The position numbers were made by a program, and so were the translations under genes. From Bacteroidales bacterium (GTDB lineage Bacteria > Bacteroidota > Bacteroidia > Bacteroidales > Tenuifilaceae), in the NCBI GenBank assembly GCA_028708425.1, contig JAQVYY010000001.1, forward strand, positions 1-64,000: DNA of 64,000 bases. Reading direction: 5' to 3'. The notes beneath the pieces are model-generated. The model did not search any database. It had not been told where the DNA came from and was given only the letters and a program-made list of their open reading frames with translations. Below are positions 9,583 through 20,863 of the stretch, piece after piece (positions within the stretch are counted from its first letter, which is position 1; every line of letters begins with the position of its first letter).

Positions 9583-10482
9583 ATGATTAAGGTTGCGGTA
9601 GTTAGCTACGGAAATATAGGTAAATTCTCGGTTGAGGCAGTGCAGGCAGCCGCTGATATGGAGCTTGTTGGTGTTGTTCGTCGTGCCGATTCAGTAAAAA
9701 ATATACCTGCCGAGCTACAAGGGGTTAAAGTGGTATCCGATATATCGGAATTGGGCGAGGTGGATGTTGCCATTCTCTGTTCGCCCACCCGAAATATTCC
9801 TGAGGTTGCAAAAGCATATATGGAAAAGGGAATATCCACGGTAAATAGTTTCGATATTCATGGCGAGGAGATGCTCAAATTACGCACCTCGCTCAGCGAA
9901 ACGGGCAAGAAGCACAATTCCAAAGCCATTATCGCTGCTGGTTGGGATCCAGGAACCGACTCGGTAATACGTACATTGATGCTGGCCATGGCGCCCAAGG
10001 GAATTACCTACACCAACTTTGGTCCGGGTATGAGCATGGGGCACTCGGTGGTTGCTAAGAGCAAGCAGGGCGTGAAAAACGCACTTTCTATAACCATCCC
10101 CACCGGAACTGGCGTCCACCGGCGTATGGTGTATGTTGAGCTGAAAGGGGGTGCAAATCTTACAAAAGTGACTGCCGACATAAAATCCGACAGTTATTTT
10201 TCGATGGATGAAACCCTTGTTATTCCTGTTGCCGATGTTAATGAGCTGCAGGATGCGGGGCATGGCGTTCTGATTGAGCGCAAAGGGGTTTCGGGAAAAA
10301 CCCATAATCAGCAACTCGAGTTCAGAATGAAGATAAATAATCCCGCCTTAACGGCTCAAGTGCTGGTTTCATGTGCCAGAGCTGTATTGCGCCAACGGCC
10401 CGGTGCCTATACCATGCCCGAAATTGCGCCCATCGATTACCTGTTTGGCAACAGGGAGGAGCTGCTGATGAAGCTGGTGTAA
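9583..10482 (+). CDS. ddh: meso-diaminopimelate dehydrogenase
   Basis: VAVVSYGNIGKFSVEAVQ Rossmann motif, AAGWDPGTDSVIRTL, GPGMSMGHSVVAK. Confidence 0.92.
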   Translation: MIKVAVVSYGNIGKFSVEAVQAAADMELVGVVRRADSVKNIPAELQGVKVVSDISELGEVDVAILCSPTRNIPEVAKAYMEKGISTVNSFDIHGEEMLKLRTSLSETGKKHNSKAIIAAGWDPGTDSVIRTLMLAMAPKGITYTNFGPGMSMGHSVVAKSKQGVKNALSITIPTGTGVHRRMVYVELKGGANLTKVTADIKSDSYFSMDETLVIPVADVNELQDAGHGVLIERKGVSGKTHNQQLEFRMKINNPALTAQVLVSCARAVLRQRPGAYTMPEIAPIDYLFGNREELLMKLV

Positions 10483-10597
10483 AATTAATTTTAAAATATC
10501 AAAAGAGTACAGCTATGCTTTCGCCATTTTGCAAAAAAGGGTATAAATCCTGCTATCTTTTTGTATCTTTAAGCACAAAAAGATAATTTTATATATT

Positions 10598-11611
10598 ATG
10601 ATAACAAAAAGGATTATAGGGATTTACGTGCTTCTGCTTTGCTCAATGGTTTCAATGGGGCAGCAAAAAATGCCGTCTATTAGTGAGTTGAAATGGGGTA
10701 GGGACTATAATCTTCATGTAAAACTATCTAACGATACCAATTACGTTATGGACGTTAGGGCCCTTTACCATGCCGAAGATTTTTCTTTTGATGGCGAAGG
10801 TGAATCGGCAACTTTTTACCCCGTAAGCCTCGATGAGGATTTTATTAATCATCTTAAAACCCGTAAGTTAGAAGCAGAAGAGCAGAGTCAAACCGACTCG
10901 TTGGCCGAGAATTCGCAACCAAGAACCTTATGGTCGGCTCTTCATGGAACTTTGGGCGGTGGGTATGTGCATTTTGTTAACTGTATGGTTTACGCCATCG
11001 AATCGCAATACTTGGCGCTGACGGACCCAATAATGATGCGGCCACAATCGAAATGGAAGCCTAAGCCCGTTACCCAATCGTACAAGCGAACCAAGAAATG
11101 GAGTAACTACATACCCTACGACCAGAAACAGGCTCAGCGCGAATATAAGCTACGTAAACGAGAGGGTGATTTGAAGGATCTGCAGGGAGTACCCAGCAAA
11201 TTTCTGGAACTTTTTCTCGAAACCTCGCAAAAAGACTACGAAGCGTTAACAAGCGAAAATAGACGTATGCTCATTGCTCAAATCGATTTGGTTAGGCTAC
11301 TGCTTGGGGCAAAATATTTGGGAATTAAGCAGATTGAGTATATTCAGGAACGGGTGGCGTCGTCAATTCTTCTCTATAGTAAGAATAATCTTCCATCGGT
11401 TATTATTTTTGATGATTATAAAGCAGCTGTTGCCATGACCCTAGATAGAGATGGTTATAAGGTTGATTACGTGGTTTTTCAGGATCAAGAATCCATGTCG
11501 AAACAAGAGTACGGGCAGCGTATCGATAAGATTGAAGCACTTATTACTACCATAAACGAGGCCAACGATAAGGTTTTCCGAAAGCGACTTTCAACCTACT
11601 ACGGCTCGTAG
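10598..11611 (+). CDS. Hypothetical exported protein
   Basis: Long ORF with signal peptide. Confidence 0.7.
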   Translation: MITKRIIGIYVLLLCSMVSMGQQKMPSISELKWGRDYNLHVKLSNDTNYVMDVRALYHAEDFSFDGEGESATFYPVSLDEDFINHLKTRKLEAEEQSQTDSLAENSQPRTLWSALHGTLGGGYVHFVNCMVYAIESQYLALTDPIMMRPQSKWKPKPVTQSYKRTKKWSNYIPYDQKQAQREYKLRKREGDLKDLQGVPSKFLELFLETSQKDYEALTSENRRMLIAQIDLVRLLLGAKYLGIKQIEYIQERVASSILLYSKNNLPSVIIFDDYKAAVAMTLDRDGYKVDYVVFQDQESMSKQEYGQRIDKIEALITTINEANDKVFRKRLSTYYGS

Positions 11612-11705
11612 GTTGTCCCAATCTTACCCATTAGAATTAAATTGGAGGAGTGAGATAATACTGTTTTTCTTAAAAAATGGTTACTTTTGTGCATTGTACG
11701 CATTT

Positions 11706-11812
11706 TATCCCGCATTATTTGTCAAATTTGTAAAAGATGAATACAAATGCGGATTACCCCGACTTAGTAGCTGTTGGAGACAGCAATTATTCGAATAAAT
11801 AGTTGGGGTTAA
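11706..11812 (+). repeat. Palindromic intergenic element, copy 4 (module II precisely missing)
   Basis: CCCGCATTATTTGTC..GCGGATTACCCCGACTTAGTAGCTGTTGGAGACAGCAATTATTCGAATAAATAGTTGGGGTTAA. Confidence 0.9.
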
Positions 11813-11852
11813 CTTGTGCAAATAAATTTGTTAATTGCTAATTTACTAAAAT

Positions 11853-13250
11853 ATGACACTTAAATCGCGGACTAAAATTACAGCACTCTTAAAAGATGGG
11901 GCTGTTGGATCGGATGTAACGGCTAAAGGTTGGGTGCGTACCCGCCGTGGTAATAAAAATGTTGCCTTTATCGCTCTTAACGATGGTTCAACAATTCATA
12001 ATATACAGGTAGTGGCCGATGTGGCTGTTTTTGGCGATGATTTTTTAAAGCGTATAACTACCGGTGCATGCATTAGGGTTGATGGAAAGCTGGTTGAATC
12101 GCCAGGTGCACAGCAGCCCGTCGAGATACAAGCAAAGGATATAGAGATATACGGAGAGGCAGACCCAGCGCAGTATCCGCTACAAAAAAAGGGACACAGT
12201 CTCGAATTCTTACGCGAAATTGCTCACCTACGGCCACGCACCAATACCTTTGGGGCGGTGCTTCGTATTCGCCATGCCATGGCGTATGCCATACATAAGT
12301 TCTACAACGATAAGGGTTTTGTATACCTACATACGCCACTAATCACGGCTTCCGATGCCGAGGGAGCAGGGGCGATGTTTAGGGTTACTACCCTCGATAT
12401 GGATAACCCGCCACGGGCAGAGGACGGAAAAGTTAACTATGATGAGGATTTCTTTGGAAAAGAGGCGCATCTTACCGTTTCGGGACAGCTCGAGGGTGAG
12501 CTGGGAGCACTTGCGTTGTCCGAAGTTTATACCTTTGGCCCTACTTTCCGTGCCGAGAACTCTAATACCCCTCGCCACTTAGCCGAGTTTTGGATGATTG
12601 AGCCCGAAATAGCATTTTACGACATAAACGATAATATGGATTTGGCCGAGGAGTTCCTTAAGTATCTAATTAACTATGCCCTTGAGCATTGTGCCGACGA
12701 CCTCGAGTTTTTAAATAAGATGTGGGATAAGGAGCTAATTGAAAGGTTAAAACTTGTTGCTAAAACCAAGTTTGAAAGGTTAACCTACACCAAGGCCATT
12801 GAAATACTTGAAAAGGTTGATGCGAAATGGGAGTTTCCAGTATACTGGGGTGTTGACCTGCACAGCGAACACGAGCGGTACCTAGTTGAAAAGCACTTTA
12901 AAAAACCGGTTATCCTTACCGACTACCCCAACGAAATAAAAGCGTTTTACATGAAACAAAACGATGACGGTAAAACGGTTCGGGCTATGGATGTGCTATT
13001 CCCTAAGATTGGCGAAATAATTGGCGGCTCGCAGCGTGAGGAGAACCTCGAAAAGCTTACCCAACGAATGGAAAAAATGAATATCCCGACGGATGAGATG
13101 TGGTGGTATCTTGAGACGCGTAGGTTTGGAACGGCTCCACATAGCGGGTTCGGATTAGGGTTCGAAAGGCTTCTGCTTTTTGTTACGGGCATGACAAACA
13201 TACGGGACGTGATACCTTTTCCTAGAACGCCCAATAGCTGCGAATTTTAA
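11853..13250 (+). CDS. asnS: Asparaginyl-tRNA synthetase
   Basis: Class II aaRS motifs ([55 protein letters not shown]). Confidence 0.97.
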   Translation: MTLKSRTKITALLKDGAVGSDVTAKGWVRTRRGNKNVAFIALNDGSTIHNIQVVADVAVFGDDFLKRITTGACIRVDGKLVESPGAQQPVEIQAKDIEIYGEADPAQYPLQKKGHSLEFLREIAHLRPRTNTFGAVLRIRHAMAYAIHKFYNDKGFVYLHTPLITASDAEGAGAMFRVTTLDMDNPPRAEDGKVNYDEDFFGKEAHLTVSGQLEGELGALALSEVYTFGPTFRAENSNTPRHLAEFWMIEPEIAFYDINDNMDLAEEFLKYLINYALEHCADDLEFLNKMWDKELIERLKLVAKTKFERLTYTKAIEILEKVDAKWEFPVYWGVDLHSEHERYLVEKHFKKPVILTDYPNEIKAFYMKQNDDGKTVRAMDVLFPKIGEIIGGSQREENLEKLTQRMEKMNIPTDEMWWYLETRRFGTAPHSGFGLGFERLLLFVTGMTNIRDVIPFPRTPNSCEF

Positions 13251-13269
13251 TTTTTAACATCTTATAAAA

Positions 13270-14727
13270 ATGCTTAAGCAAAGTTTACAGCAAAAACTCT
13301 TACAAAGGTTATCGCCGCAGCAAATACAGGTAATAAAGCTGCTGGAGATACCTACTATGCAGCTTGAGCAGCGTATTAAAAAGGAGCTGGAAGAGAACCC
13401 AACCCTAGAAGAGGGTGTTGACCACGAGGATGAGCAGAATCAGGAGGATACGCAGAACGATGAGAATGAGAAGCAGGAAGATGAGGAGTTTACCCTTGAG
13501 GATTACCTAAACGATGAGGATGTTCCATCGTATAGGTTATCGGCAAGCAACTACTCAAAAGACGATAAACACGAAGAAATACCTTTCTCAACGGGTATCT
13601 CGTTTCACGAGCAACTAAAAAAGCAGCTTGGATGGCGTGTGCTAAGCGAACGCGAAAAGAACCTAGGGCTTTACATCATTGGAAATATTGACGATGACGG
13701 ATACCTACGTCGTGATTTATCCGCTATTTCTGATGATTTGGCTTTCTCGGCAGGTGTTGAGGCAACGGAGAAGGAGCTGGAGGGAATTCTACATGTAATT
13801 CAGGATTTTGACCCTATTGGGGTGGGTGCACGCAATTTACAGGAGTGCCTTTTAATTCAGATCGATAGTAAGGACCAATCCGTTCCGCCGATAGCCCTTG
13901 CGCAAAAAATTCTTAAGCACCATTTCGAGGAGTTCACACGTAAGCATTACGATAAGATTAAAACCCGTCTTAACCTAAGCGATGAGGAGCTCAAGGAGAG
14001 CGTTGACGAAATTCTTAAGCTTAACCCGAAACCCGGAGGAAGTTTAAACGACCCGCATAATCGTATCTCGTTTAATATAGTTCCCGATTTTATTGTTGAC
14101 CAGGTTGATGGCGAGCTGGTGCTAAGCTTAAACTCGCGCAATGTGCCCGACCTAAAAATCAACAGGCAATATTCGCAGATGCTTAGGTCGTATGCTGCCA
14201 ATAAAGATAATGCAACCAAGGAGCAAAAAGAGGCGGTAACCTTTGTTAAGCAGAAGATTGACTCTGCACGTTGGTTTATTGATGCGATAAAGCAGCGGCA
14301 AAACACCCTGCTTTATACCATGCAGGCTATAATTGAGTATCAGGAAGAGTTTTTTAGAACCGGCGAAGAGGTGAACCTAAGGCCCATGATACTGAAGGAT
14401 ATTGCCGAGGTTACCAATCTGGATATATCAACCATATCGAGGGTTGCAAATAGTAAATATGTTCAAACCAACTTCGGAATTTTCTCACTTAAATATTTCT
14501 TTAGCGAGGGCATGCAGACGGATTCGGGCGAGGAGGTATCGACCAAGGAGATAAAGAAAATTTTACAGGATTGCGTTGATGCTGAGGATAAGACAAAACC
14601 CCTGACCGATGAGAGGCTTATGTTGATTCTTAAAGAAATGGGATACCCCATTGCCCGCAGAACGGTGGCAAAGTATCGCGAGCAGCTTAAGATTCCTGTT
14701 GCCAGGCTGCGAAAGGAACTTTTGTAG
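13270..14727 (+). CDS. rpoN: RNA polymerase sigma-54 factor
   Basis: N-terminal Q-rich activator region; RpoN-box-like ARRTVAKYREQL. Confidence 0.97.
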   Translation: MLKQSLQQKLLQRLSPQQIQVIKLLEIPTMQLEQRIKKELEENPTLEEGVDHEDEQNQEDTQNDENEKQEDEEFTLEDYLNDEDVPSYRLSASNYSKDDKHEEIPFSTGISFHEQLKKQLGWRVLSEREKNLGLYIIGNIDDDGYLRRDLSAISDDLAFSAGVEATEKELEGILHVIQDFDPIGVGARNLQECLLIQIDSKDQSVPPIALAQKILKHHFEEFTRKHYDKIKTRLNLSDEELKESVDEILKLNPKPGGSLNDPHNRISFNIVPDFIVDQVDGELVLSLNSRNVPDLKINRQYSQMLRSYAANKDNATKEQKEAVTFVKQKIDSARWFIDAIKQRQNTLLYTMQAIIEYQEEFFRTGEEVNLRPMILKDIAEVTNLDISTISRVANSKYVQTNFGIFSLKYFFSEGMQTDSGEEVSTKEIKKILQDCVDAEDKTKPLTDERLMLILKEMGYPIARRTVAKYREQLKIPVARLRKELL

Positions 14728-14762
14728 TCTCTAGCTGCTTTTCAATCTAACCATTACCAAAG

Positions 14763-15374
14763 ATGGCTAAATCATTTGCTCGTATCGTTTCTATTTTGCT
14801 GCATCCGCTCTTTATGCCAGTATATGGTTTGCTTATAATTTTTCAAACCAACGGTAGCATAATGCTGCAGATGCCCTACGAGGCAAAACGGATAATACTA
14901 GTTATTGTGGCAATTAATACGTTGCTGCTTCCTGTTCTGGTTTTACCCATTTTTCGTGGGATGAATATCGTTAAAAGCCTGCAAATGCAAAACCACCGCG
15001 AGCGCATACTACCCATCTCGTTTGCCTTAATATCGTACATTTTCTCCTTTTACTTTTTAAAGCGATTGCCAATCCTTAACGAGATTTCAATGTTTATGCT
15101 CGGCGCCACGCTTGCCGTGCTAGCATCCTTAATAATATCGGTTTGGTGGAAAGTAAGTATCCACATGATAGGTATTGGCGGGGTGGTTGGACTTACTTTT
15201 GCCTTAACTTTTAGCGCATATTTTTGCGTGTTTCCGTACCTAATCCTTGCAATTTTGTTGGCAGGTGTTGTTGCGTGGGCAAGGCTGCACCTTAATACGC
15301 ATAGTCCTGCTCAGGTGTACACTGGTTTTGGCATAGGTGTGCTGCTGGTTTCGCTAAGTATTTTGATATTTTAG
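14763..15374 (+). CDS. Multi-TM membrane protein, possibly PAP2-like
   Basis: Six or more hydrophobic segments; ARLHLNTHSPAQVYTGFGIG resembles a PAP2-type C-terminal motif. Confidence 0.6.
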   Translation: MAKSFARIVSILLHPLFMPVYGLLIIFQTNGSIMLQMPYEAKRIILVIVAINTLLLPVLVLPIFRGMNIVKSLQMQNHRERILPISFALISYIFSFYFLKRLPILNEISMFMLGATLAVLASLIISVWWKVSIHMIGIGGVVGLTFALTFSAYFCVFPYLILAILLAGVVAWARLHLNTHSPAQVYTGFGIGVLLVSLSILIF

Positions 15375-15433
15375 TGTCTGTGTTCGTAAATATCACGTAT
15401 TGAGGCAATTAATTTAGTTAGAAAAATAGTAAC

Positions 15434-16612
15434 ATGCGTCGTTTTTCAGCCAATTATGTATATACAAATGCCGGATTGCCCATTAGGAATGGGGTGATTG
15501 GCGTTAACGATGAAGGCGTTATTGTTGAAATAATTGACCATAAGGGGCAGGAAAAGGAGTACGCCCATACCGAGTTCCGAAATGGCATAATTGTACCAGG
15601 GCTTGTTAATGCACATTGCCATACCGAACTATCTATGCTTAAGAAACAGGTTACGCCCAAAACAGGGCTTGCCGATTTTGTAAATCAGATACGAAATTTC
15701 CGACTGCAAGGTGTTGATGCCGATGAAAAACCGATAGCCAATGCGCTTAACGAGATACACAGAACCGGAACGGTTGCCCTAGCCGATATATGCAACACAA
15801 CCGATAGCCTTTGTGCCAAGGAGCAATCACGAACCCGTTTTGTAAATTTTGTTGAAGTTTTGGGGCTCGATAACCAGAAAGCCCACCATATTATGGATAG
15901 AGCAATGGTTATACGAGAGGAACTTACCACCTTACAAGGCTCAAAATGTTTTTTAACGCCGCATTCAGTGTATTCTCTATCAACCCAGCTGTGGGAGAAA
16001 CTTGCCCAAAATTTTTCAGGTAATGATATTATTTCCATACATTTTGCCGAGAGCAAGGATGAGGAGCTGTTTACCCAAACCCATTCGGGACCAATTGCCC
16101 AGAATTATAAGGATTGGGGTTTGCTCGCTTCCCATGCCCCTAAAGGGTTACCCATTGATATTGTAAAGCAGTATTTGCCCAAGGAGGCAAAAACACTTTT
16201 TGTTCACAATACGTTTTTAACCAGAGAGCAGGCGCACGACTTGAATAGCCATTTTAGCAACGCCTGTTTTGTGCTGTGCCCCACTTCTAATATCTACATA
16301 GAGAATACCCTACCCAATATTCCCATGCTTAATGAGGTGGGATTAAAAATTGCCTTAGGTACCGATAGCCTGGCCTCGTCGCATACCCTATCAATTTTTG
16401 AGCAGCTAAGGGTAATTCTTTCAACCTATAGCGAGCTAAGCTTCGCCGAGGTGCTGCGCTGGGCTACGATAAATGGTGCCAAGGCATTAGGATTCGATAG
16501 CCATTTTGGAACCATTGAACTGGGAAAATCGCCAGGGTTAAACCTTATTACACCCTTCGACTTTGAAAATGGCACAATTAGGGACGATAGTAGGGTTATT
16601 CGGTTGGTGTAG
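15434..16612 (+). CDS. Amidohydrolase family protein (chlorohydrolase/deaminase-like)
   Basis: PGLVNAHCHTELS, SIHFAES, ALGTDSLASS metal-site motifs. Confidence 0.88.
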   Translation: MRRFSANYVYTNAGLPIRNGVIGVNDEGVIVEIIDHKGQEKEYAHTEFRNGIIVPGLVNAHCHTELSMLKKQVTPKTGLADFVNQIRNFRLQGVDADEKPIANALNEIHRTGTVALADICNTTDSLCAKEQSRTRFVNFVEVLGLDNQKAHHIMDRAMVIREELTTLQGSKCFLTPHSVYSLSTQLWEKLAQNFSGNDIISIHFAESKDEELFTQTHSGPIAQNYKDWGLLASHAPKGLPIDIVKQYLPKEAKTLFVHNTFLTREQAHDLNSHFSNACFVLCPTSNIYIENTLPNIPMLNEVGLKIALGTDSLASSHTLSIFEQLRVILSTYSELSFAEVLRWATINGAKALGFDSHFGTIELGKSPGLNLITPFDFENGTIRDDSRVIRLV

Positions 16613-16655
16613 TTAACCCGCATTTACATTCAAAAGTTGATGAATAATGCGGGTA
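16613..16655 (-). repeat. Palindromic intergenic element, copy 5 (module I only)
   Basis: TTAACCCGCATTTACATTCAAAAGTTGATGAATAATGCGGGTA, beginning at the base after the stop codon of the amidohydrolase gene. Confidence 0.9.
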
Positions 16656-16804
16656 CAATGTTCCCATTGCAGAAATTTTTGTTTTAGTATGTTAAAAAAA
16701 AGGGGAGGGGTCTTGCTGTCACTAAATAGTTCATATTTCGTTACCTTGCAGCCGTTTATTTACCAAGGGTAATGCGCTTGCATTGCTACCATATATATCA
16801 AATA

Positions 16805-18454
16805 ATGAAAGTTTTACTCACAACCATAAATTCAAAGTACATACACCAGAATTTGGCAATTGGCTTGCTGTACGAGCTAAATAAAGATTACGCTGGACTA
16901 GCAGTAAAAGAGTTTACCGCTAAAACCCCCTTTGCCGAAATTGCGGAGTACTGCAGTACCTTTGAAGTGGCGGCTTTTAGCTGCTATATCTGGAATATTG
17001 AGCCCACGCTCGCAACGGCAAGGCAAATAAAGCTGCTTAACCCAAACTGCAAAATACTACTTGGTGGCCCCGAGGTATCGTACGAGTGGGGTGATGTTAT
17101 TGCTCGCCCCGAGGTCGATTTTATTATTGTTGATGAGGGCGAAATTCCCTTTGCAGCCTTTTTGAGGTGCTACCCAAACGTACCGCAAGTTCTAGGATTG
17201 ATATGGAAGCAGAATGGAGAAGTAATTTGCAATGATGCGCCCGAGGATTTCGATTTGAATAATTTAAAGGGGATAAATCCCTACCTTTTCATCCCTACCG
17301 AAGAGTTAAAGAACAAGGTGTGCTACGTTGAAGCCTCGCGTGGATGCCCCAACCGATGCGCCTTTTGCTTGGCTGGATTGCAAAATAAGCTGCGCTATCT
17401 TCCCGAGGAATACATACACAACTCCCTTTTATACCTTATGGAGAACGGACGTGTTATTAAGTTCCTAGACCGCACGTTTAATGCCAACCAATCGTACGCA
17501 ATTTCCATCTTTCAATTTATAATAGAGCACCACAAGCCGAGCAACGTTTTTCAGTTCGAAATTAAGGCAGATATATACCAAACCGAGCTTATTGAGTTTA
17601 TTAGAGCGCATGTACCCAAAGGTATTTTTAGGTTCGAAATTGGCATACAGACCCTAAATGCAAAATCGAATAAAGAGGTAAAGCGCAGTCAGAATTTCGA
17701 AAATATTAAAGTCTACGTACAGCAAGTATCCCATTTAGTAGAGGTTCACCTAGATCTTATTGTTGGGCTTCCGTACGATTACTACGACGACATAAAGTAC
17801 AGCTTCGAGGAGGTGTTTAAGCTCTTTGCTCCTGAGCTGCAGCTGGGATTCCTTAAATTCCTAAAGGGAACGCCAATTCGCAGGGATTACAAGGAGCATG
17901 GCTACCGTTTTCAGCAGGGTCCCCCCTATCAGGTTATGGAGAGCAACTACCTTAGTGCCCAGGAACTTGAAGAGCTAGGGCATGTGGAGCATGCGCTGGA
18001 TATTTACTGGAACAAAAAGCGAGCGCTGCACACCCTTAAATATATTGCACTAAACCACTCTATTTTCGATTTCCTGATGGGTTTAGGCAGGTATTGGGGT
18101 CAGCGTAACGAAAGGCGCAACGTGGGGCTAATTGGCGTTTATACCACCATTTACGATTATGCGGTACAGCAGTTCTCCACGGACTCGCTAATGACTGAGC
18201 TAATTGCTCTCGATTACTACCTTCAGCATAAAATAAAACCCGCAACCCGCTTTCTTCGTGAGGTTGATAAAAAGCAGCGCATTAACGCATACAAAAACCT
18301 TAACCTAAACCACCATAAGTACCGCTACGCAATGCACAACGTGCAATTCGATGTGCAGCAACTACTCGCCAATGGCGCCATTGTGTCAAAACCCGATTTA
18401 CTGGTGGTTGAGTTTAGCGGGGTAGAAATGCCTAAGGTTGTGGGAGTAAAATAG
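16805..18454 (+). CDS. B12-binding-domain radical SAM protein (DUF4080-type)
   Basis: GGPEVSYEW, EASRGCPNRCAFCLAG radical SAM motif; start trimmed to MKVLLTTINSKYIHQNLA. Confidence 0.88.
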   Translation: MKVLLTTINSKYIHQNLAIGLLYELNKDYAGLAVKEFTAKTPFAEIAEYCSTFEVAAFSCYIWNIEPTLATARQIKLLNPNCKILLGGPEVSYEWGDVIARPEVDFIIVDEGEIPFAAFLRCYPNVPQVLGLIWKQNGEVICNDAPEDFDLNNLKGINPYLFIPTEELKNKVCYVEASRGCPNRCAFCLAGLQNKLRYLPEEYIHNSLLYLMENGRVIKFLDRTFNANQSYAISIFQFIIEHHKPSNVFQFEIKADIYQTELIEFIRAHVPKGIFRFEIGIQTLNAKSNKEVKRSQNFENIKVYVQQVSHLVEVHLDLIVGLPYDYYDDIKYSFEEVFKLFAPELQLGFLKFLKGTPIRRDYKEHGYRFQQGPPYQVMESNYLSAQELEELGHVEHALDIYWNKKRALHTLKYIALNHSIFDFLMGLGRYWGQRNERRNVGLIGVYTTIYDYAVQQFSTDSLMTELIALDYYLQHKIKPATRFLREVDKKQRINAYKNLNLNHHKYRYAMHNVQFDVQQLLANGAIVSKPDLLVVEFSGVEMPKVVGVK

Positions 18455-18862
18455 ACAACCAACCTAAAGCAGTTTGAAACTCACGTTTAACTAAAGTCAC
18501 AGATCAATATTTTTTTTATACTGTATGCTGATGAATCGACCAGCCTATTTTTCTGATTTAAATCCTTGCCTGTTGTCTTATCTAAATGGGGAGATATTGC
18601 CAAAAAGGTGTAGGTTTTGGCCGTATGTTTGGGTAAATTTGAAAATTGGTTATATATTGAGTATATAAATTTCATAAATCGTGAAATACTGGGGTATCGA
18701 CTCATATCTAGTTTTAAATCTCAAATTACATATACTTTCATTTAAAACTTTAGATAAAGGGTATAGTTTTTGCGGTTAAAGAGTTAAAAAAAATTAGCCG
18801 CAGCTATAACCAGTGGAACCAATTGCCATAAATCCTATTAATAAACTTAAAGTAATGCAACT

Positions 18863-19567
18863 ATGAAAAAATCAATTTTCATCCTATCCGTTCTAATAGT
18901 GTTTTCATCCACTAGTATTCATGCGAACAACCATCAATTTGAGCATAATAAAAAAATTGTTAAACAGGAAAACGAACACCAGAATAGTCCTTTTCTTGAT
19001 GCCGATTATCAGACAGGGAAAATTATTTTTAAAAATGGAGAAAGATTTCAGGCAAACCTAAACTATCATTTCCCCACAAACCGTATCTGTTTTATCGATG
19101 AAAATGATGAACCCTTTATTTTGGTAGATCTAAGCGAGATTGTAATGGTATTGTATGGCGATAGAGTCTTTACCCCTATTGATAAATCTAAGGTAGCTGA
19201 AACATTAAAAATTTTTAGTGATGGTTCAAGGCTTTTGCTCCAACGTCATGCTAAAGCCGCCATAATTGACGATAATTCGGGTGCTTATGGTGGTTCAACA
19301 ATGACATCCTCAGTAACTAAGCTAACATCAATGCCTTTTGATGGAGTGTTCCAAAAGTTTGAAGTTGACAACAACTTCAAGCCAGTCATTACCGAAAAGT
19401 TTATTTTAATGCAGGATGGGAAAAGGTACCCCATTTCAAGACTAAAATCATTAAAAAGAGCTTTTCGCTCAAAATGGAAAGAAATAAAAAAATATGCTGA
19501 ACAAAATAACCTAGATGTAAAGAATAGAGAAGATCTGATAGATTTGTTGGAATTCTGTGTTGAATAG
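18863..19567 (+). CDS. Hypothetical exported protein
   Basis: Signal peptide and open frame. Confidence 0.65.
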   Translation: MKKSIFILSVLIVFSSTSIHANNHQFEHNKKIVKQENEHQNSPFLDADYQTGKIIFKNGERFQANLNYHFPTNRICFIDENDEPFILVDLSEIVMVLYGDRVFTPIDKSKVAETLKIFSDGSRLLLQRHAKAAIIDDNSGAYGGSTMTSSVTKLTSMPFDGVFQKFEVDNNFKPVITEKFILMQDGKRYPISRLKSLKRAFRSKWKEIKKYAEQNNLDVKNREDLIDLLEFCVE

Positions 19568-19808
19568 AACTAGGTATTTATAAAATCACATGAATTCTTT
19601 TCGGCCCATAGTAATAACCTGAGCCGATTTATTACCTGTAATCTTCACTTATATATTATTACACTAACTCATTAAATGCCTACGAAGAGGTTAAGAGCCC
19701 CCTCTCTCTCCGTGTTTTTAAAGTATGTTATTCAACCATGCGTATTTTAATAACTACGCTTAGCAGAAAATAGAACGAGGTAAATCAAAAACGCCTTGAC
19801 TAACCTAC

Positions 19809-20360
19809 TTAAAATAAAAGAACTAAAGCCAGAATAGGGAGCAATAAACCTGCAACAATAAGCAAAGCACCTCTTCGTTTTATTCCGTTTTTGCCTTTTA
19901 CAATAAACAGGCCAGTTACGGTTATTACTATAAGCGACACAGCAAAAATATCACTAAATATCGTCCACCATGCTCGGGCAGTATTGTAGTGCAAAAAGTT
20001 TATTTGAGAAAAGAATGGTCTGCGCTTTATCGTTTCAACACTTACCTCGCCACTGCTTAGCGTGATGGTAACCGTGCCATTTTTGACAAAACCCTTAAGC
20101 TTGGTACTATTAGGGTAGTAGTACGAAAGAATTTCTTCGTCACACTGATTTTCAATTAGCCGATTTAGTAATGTTGTGCTTATTCTTGAAGTATCGGCGG
20201 GGAGTTCTACTTGAAATGTGTGCTGATTAATAAAATAGTTAGAATTCCATTGGTGTATATGGTTTAGGGCAATTCCCGAAATGCTATATATTATAACCAT
20301 CCCGGCAAAAAAATAGCTCAAATCGCGATGGATTACCCTATTAATCTTTCTTAGCTTCAT
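19809..20360 (-). CDS. PepSY-associated TM family protein
   Basis: RKINRVIHRDLSYFFAGMVIIYSISGIALNH and WWTIFSDIFAVSLIVITVTGLFIV. Confidence 0.8.
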   Translation of the reverse strand: MKLRKINRVIHRDLSYFFAGMVIIYSISGIALNHIHQWNSNYFINQHTFQVELPADTSRISTTLLNRLIENQCDEEILSYYYPNSTKLKGFVKNGTVTITLSSGEVSVETIKRRPFFSQINFLHYNTARAWWTIFSDIFAVSLIVITVTGLFIVKGKNGIKRRGALLIVAGLLLPILALVLLF

Positions 20361-20370
20361 ATCGTAAAAA

Positions 20371-20415
20371 TAAAATGTGGGCCGTTACAGAATCTGTTCA
20401 CGACCCACAATTTTA
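20371..20415 (-). terminator. Terminator downstream of the 20423..20863 gene
   Basis: TGTGGG..CGT..ACAGA/TCTGT..ACG..CCCACA hairpin followed by T-run on minus strand. Confidence 0.65.
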
Positions 20416-20422
20416 GAAAAAA

Positions 20423-20863
20423 CTATTCTACCTTACTGTAGTCAATGCACTCAATAATATAGGCAAAAACTGGAGTTTCGTTCCCCTCATCCGAATCGCA
20501 ATCGGCAGTTTCTGAGCCTGGTACTTTGCGCACAATCCCCATAATATCAACCGTTTTCCCCTTAAGCGATGTTTCAAATACAGGTGACGAATCGGTTGCA
20601 TCTACCTTAAGGGTTTTTCCTTCAACTTGTCCAAAAACGGTTAATCGTTTCCCGCTATGCATGCAGGTATGGTCAACCTTGGCGGTAAAGCGAACTGTTT
20701 TATCCTCAAGCGCAGATGCATCATTTATGAGCGAATCAACCGATACCTCAATGGCATCGACCTTTACTTCGCTAGTTTTTGTTGTTTTTTCGCTATTTCC
20801 CCCACACGAGGCTGCAACCCCAATTAGTGCAAATGCGGCAATAAGTAATCTTAATTTTCTCAT
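20423..20863 (-). CDS. Small lipoprotein, OB-fold-like
   Basis: Lipobox LIGVAASCGG; DKTVRFTAKVDHTCMHSGKRLTVFGQVEG. Confidence 0.65.
   Translation of the reverse strand: MRKLRLLIAAFALIGVAASCGGNSEKTTKTSEVKVDAIEVSVDSLINDASALEDKTVRFTAKVDHTCMHSGKRLTVFGQVEGKTLKVDATDSSPVFETSLKGKTVDIMGIVRKVPGSETADCDSDEGNETPVFAYIIECIDYSKVE

Noticed and set aside
11613-11798. 61-aa ORF between 10598..11611 and asnS
   Set aside because: About half of it is translated repeat copy 4; no coding evidence.
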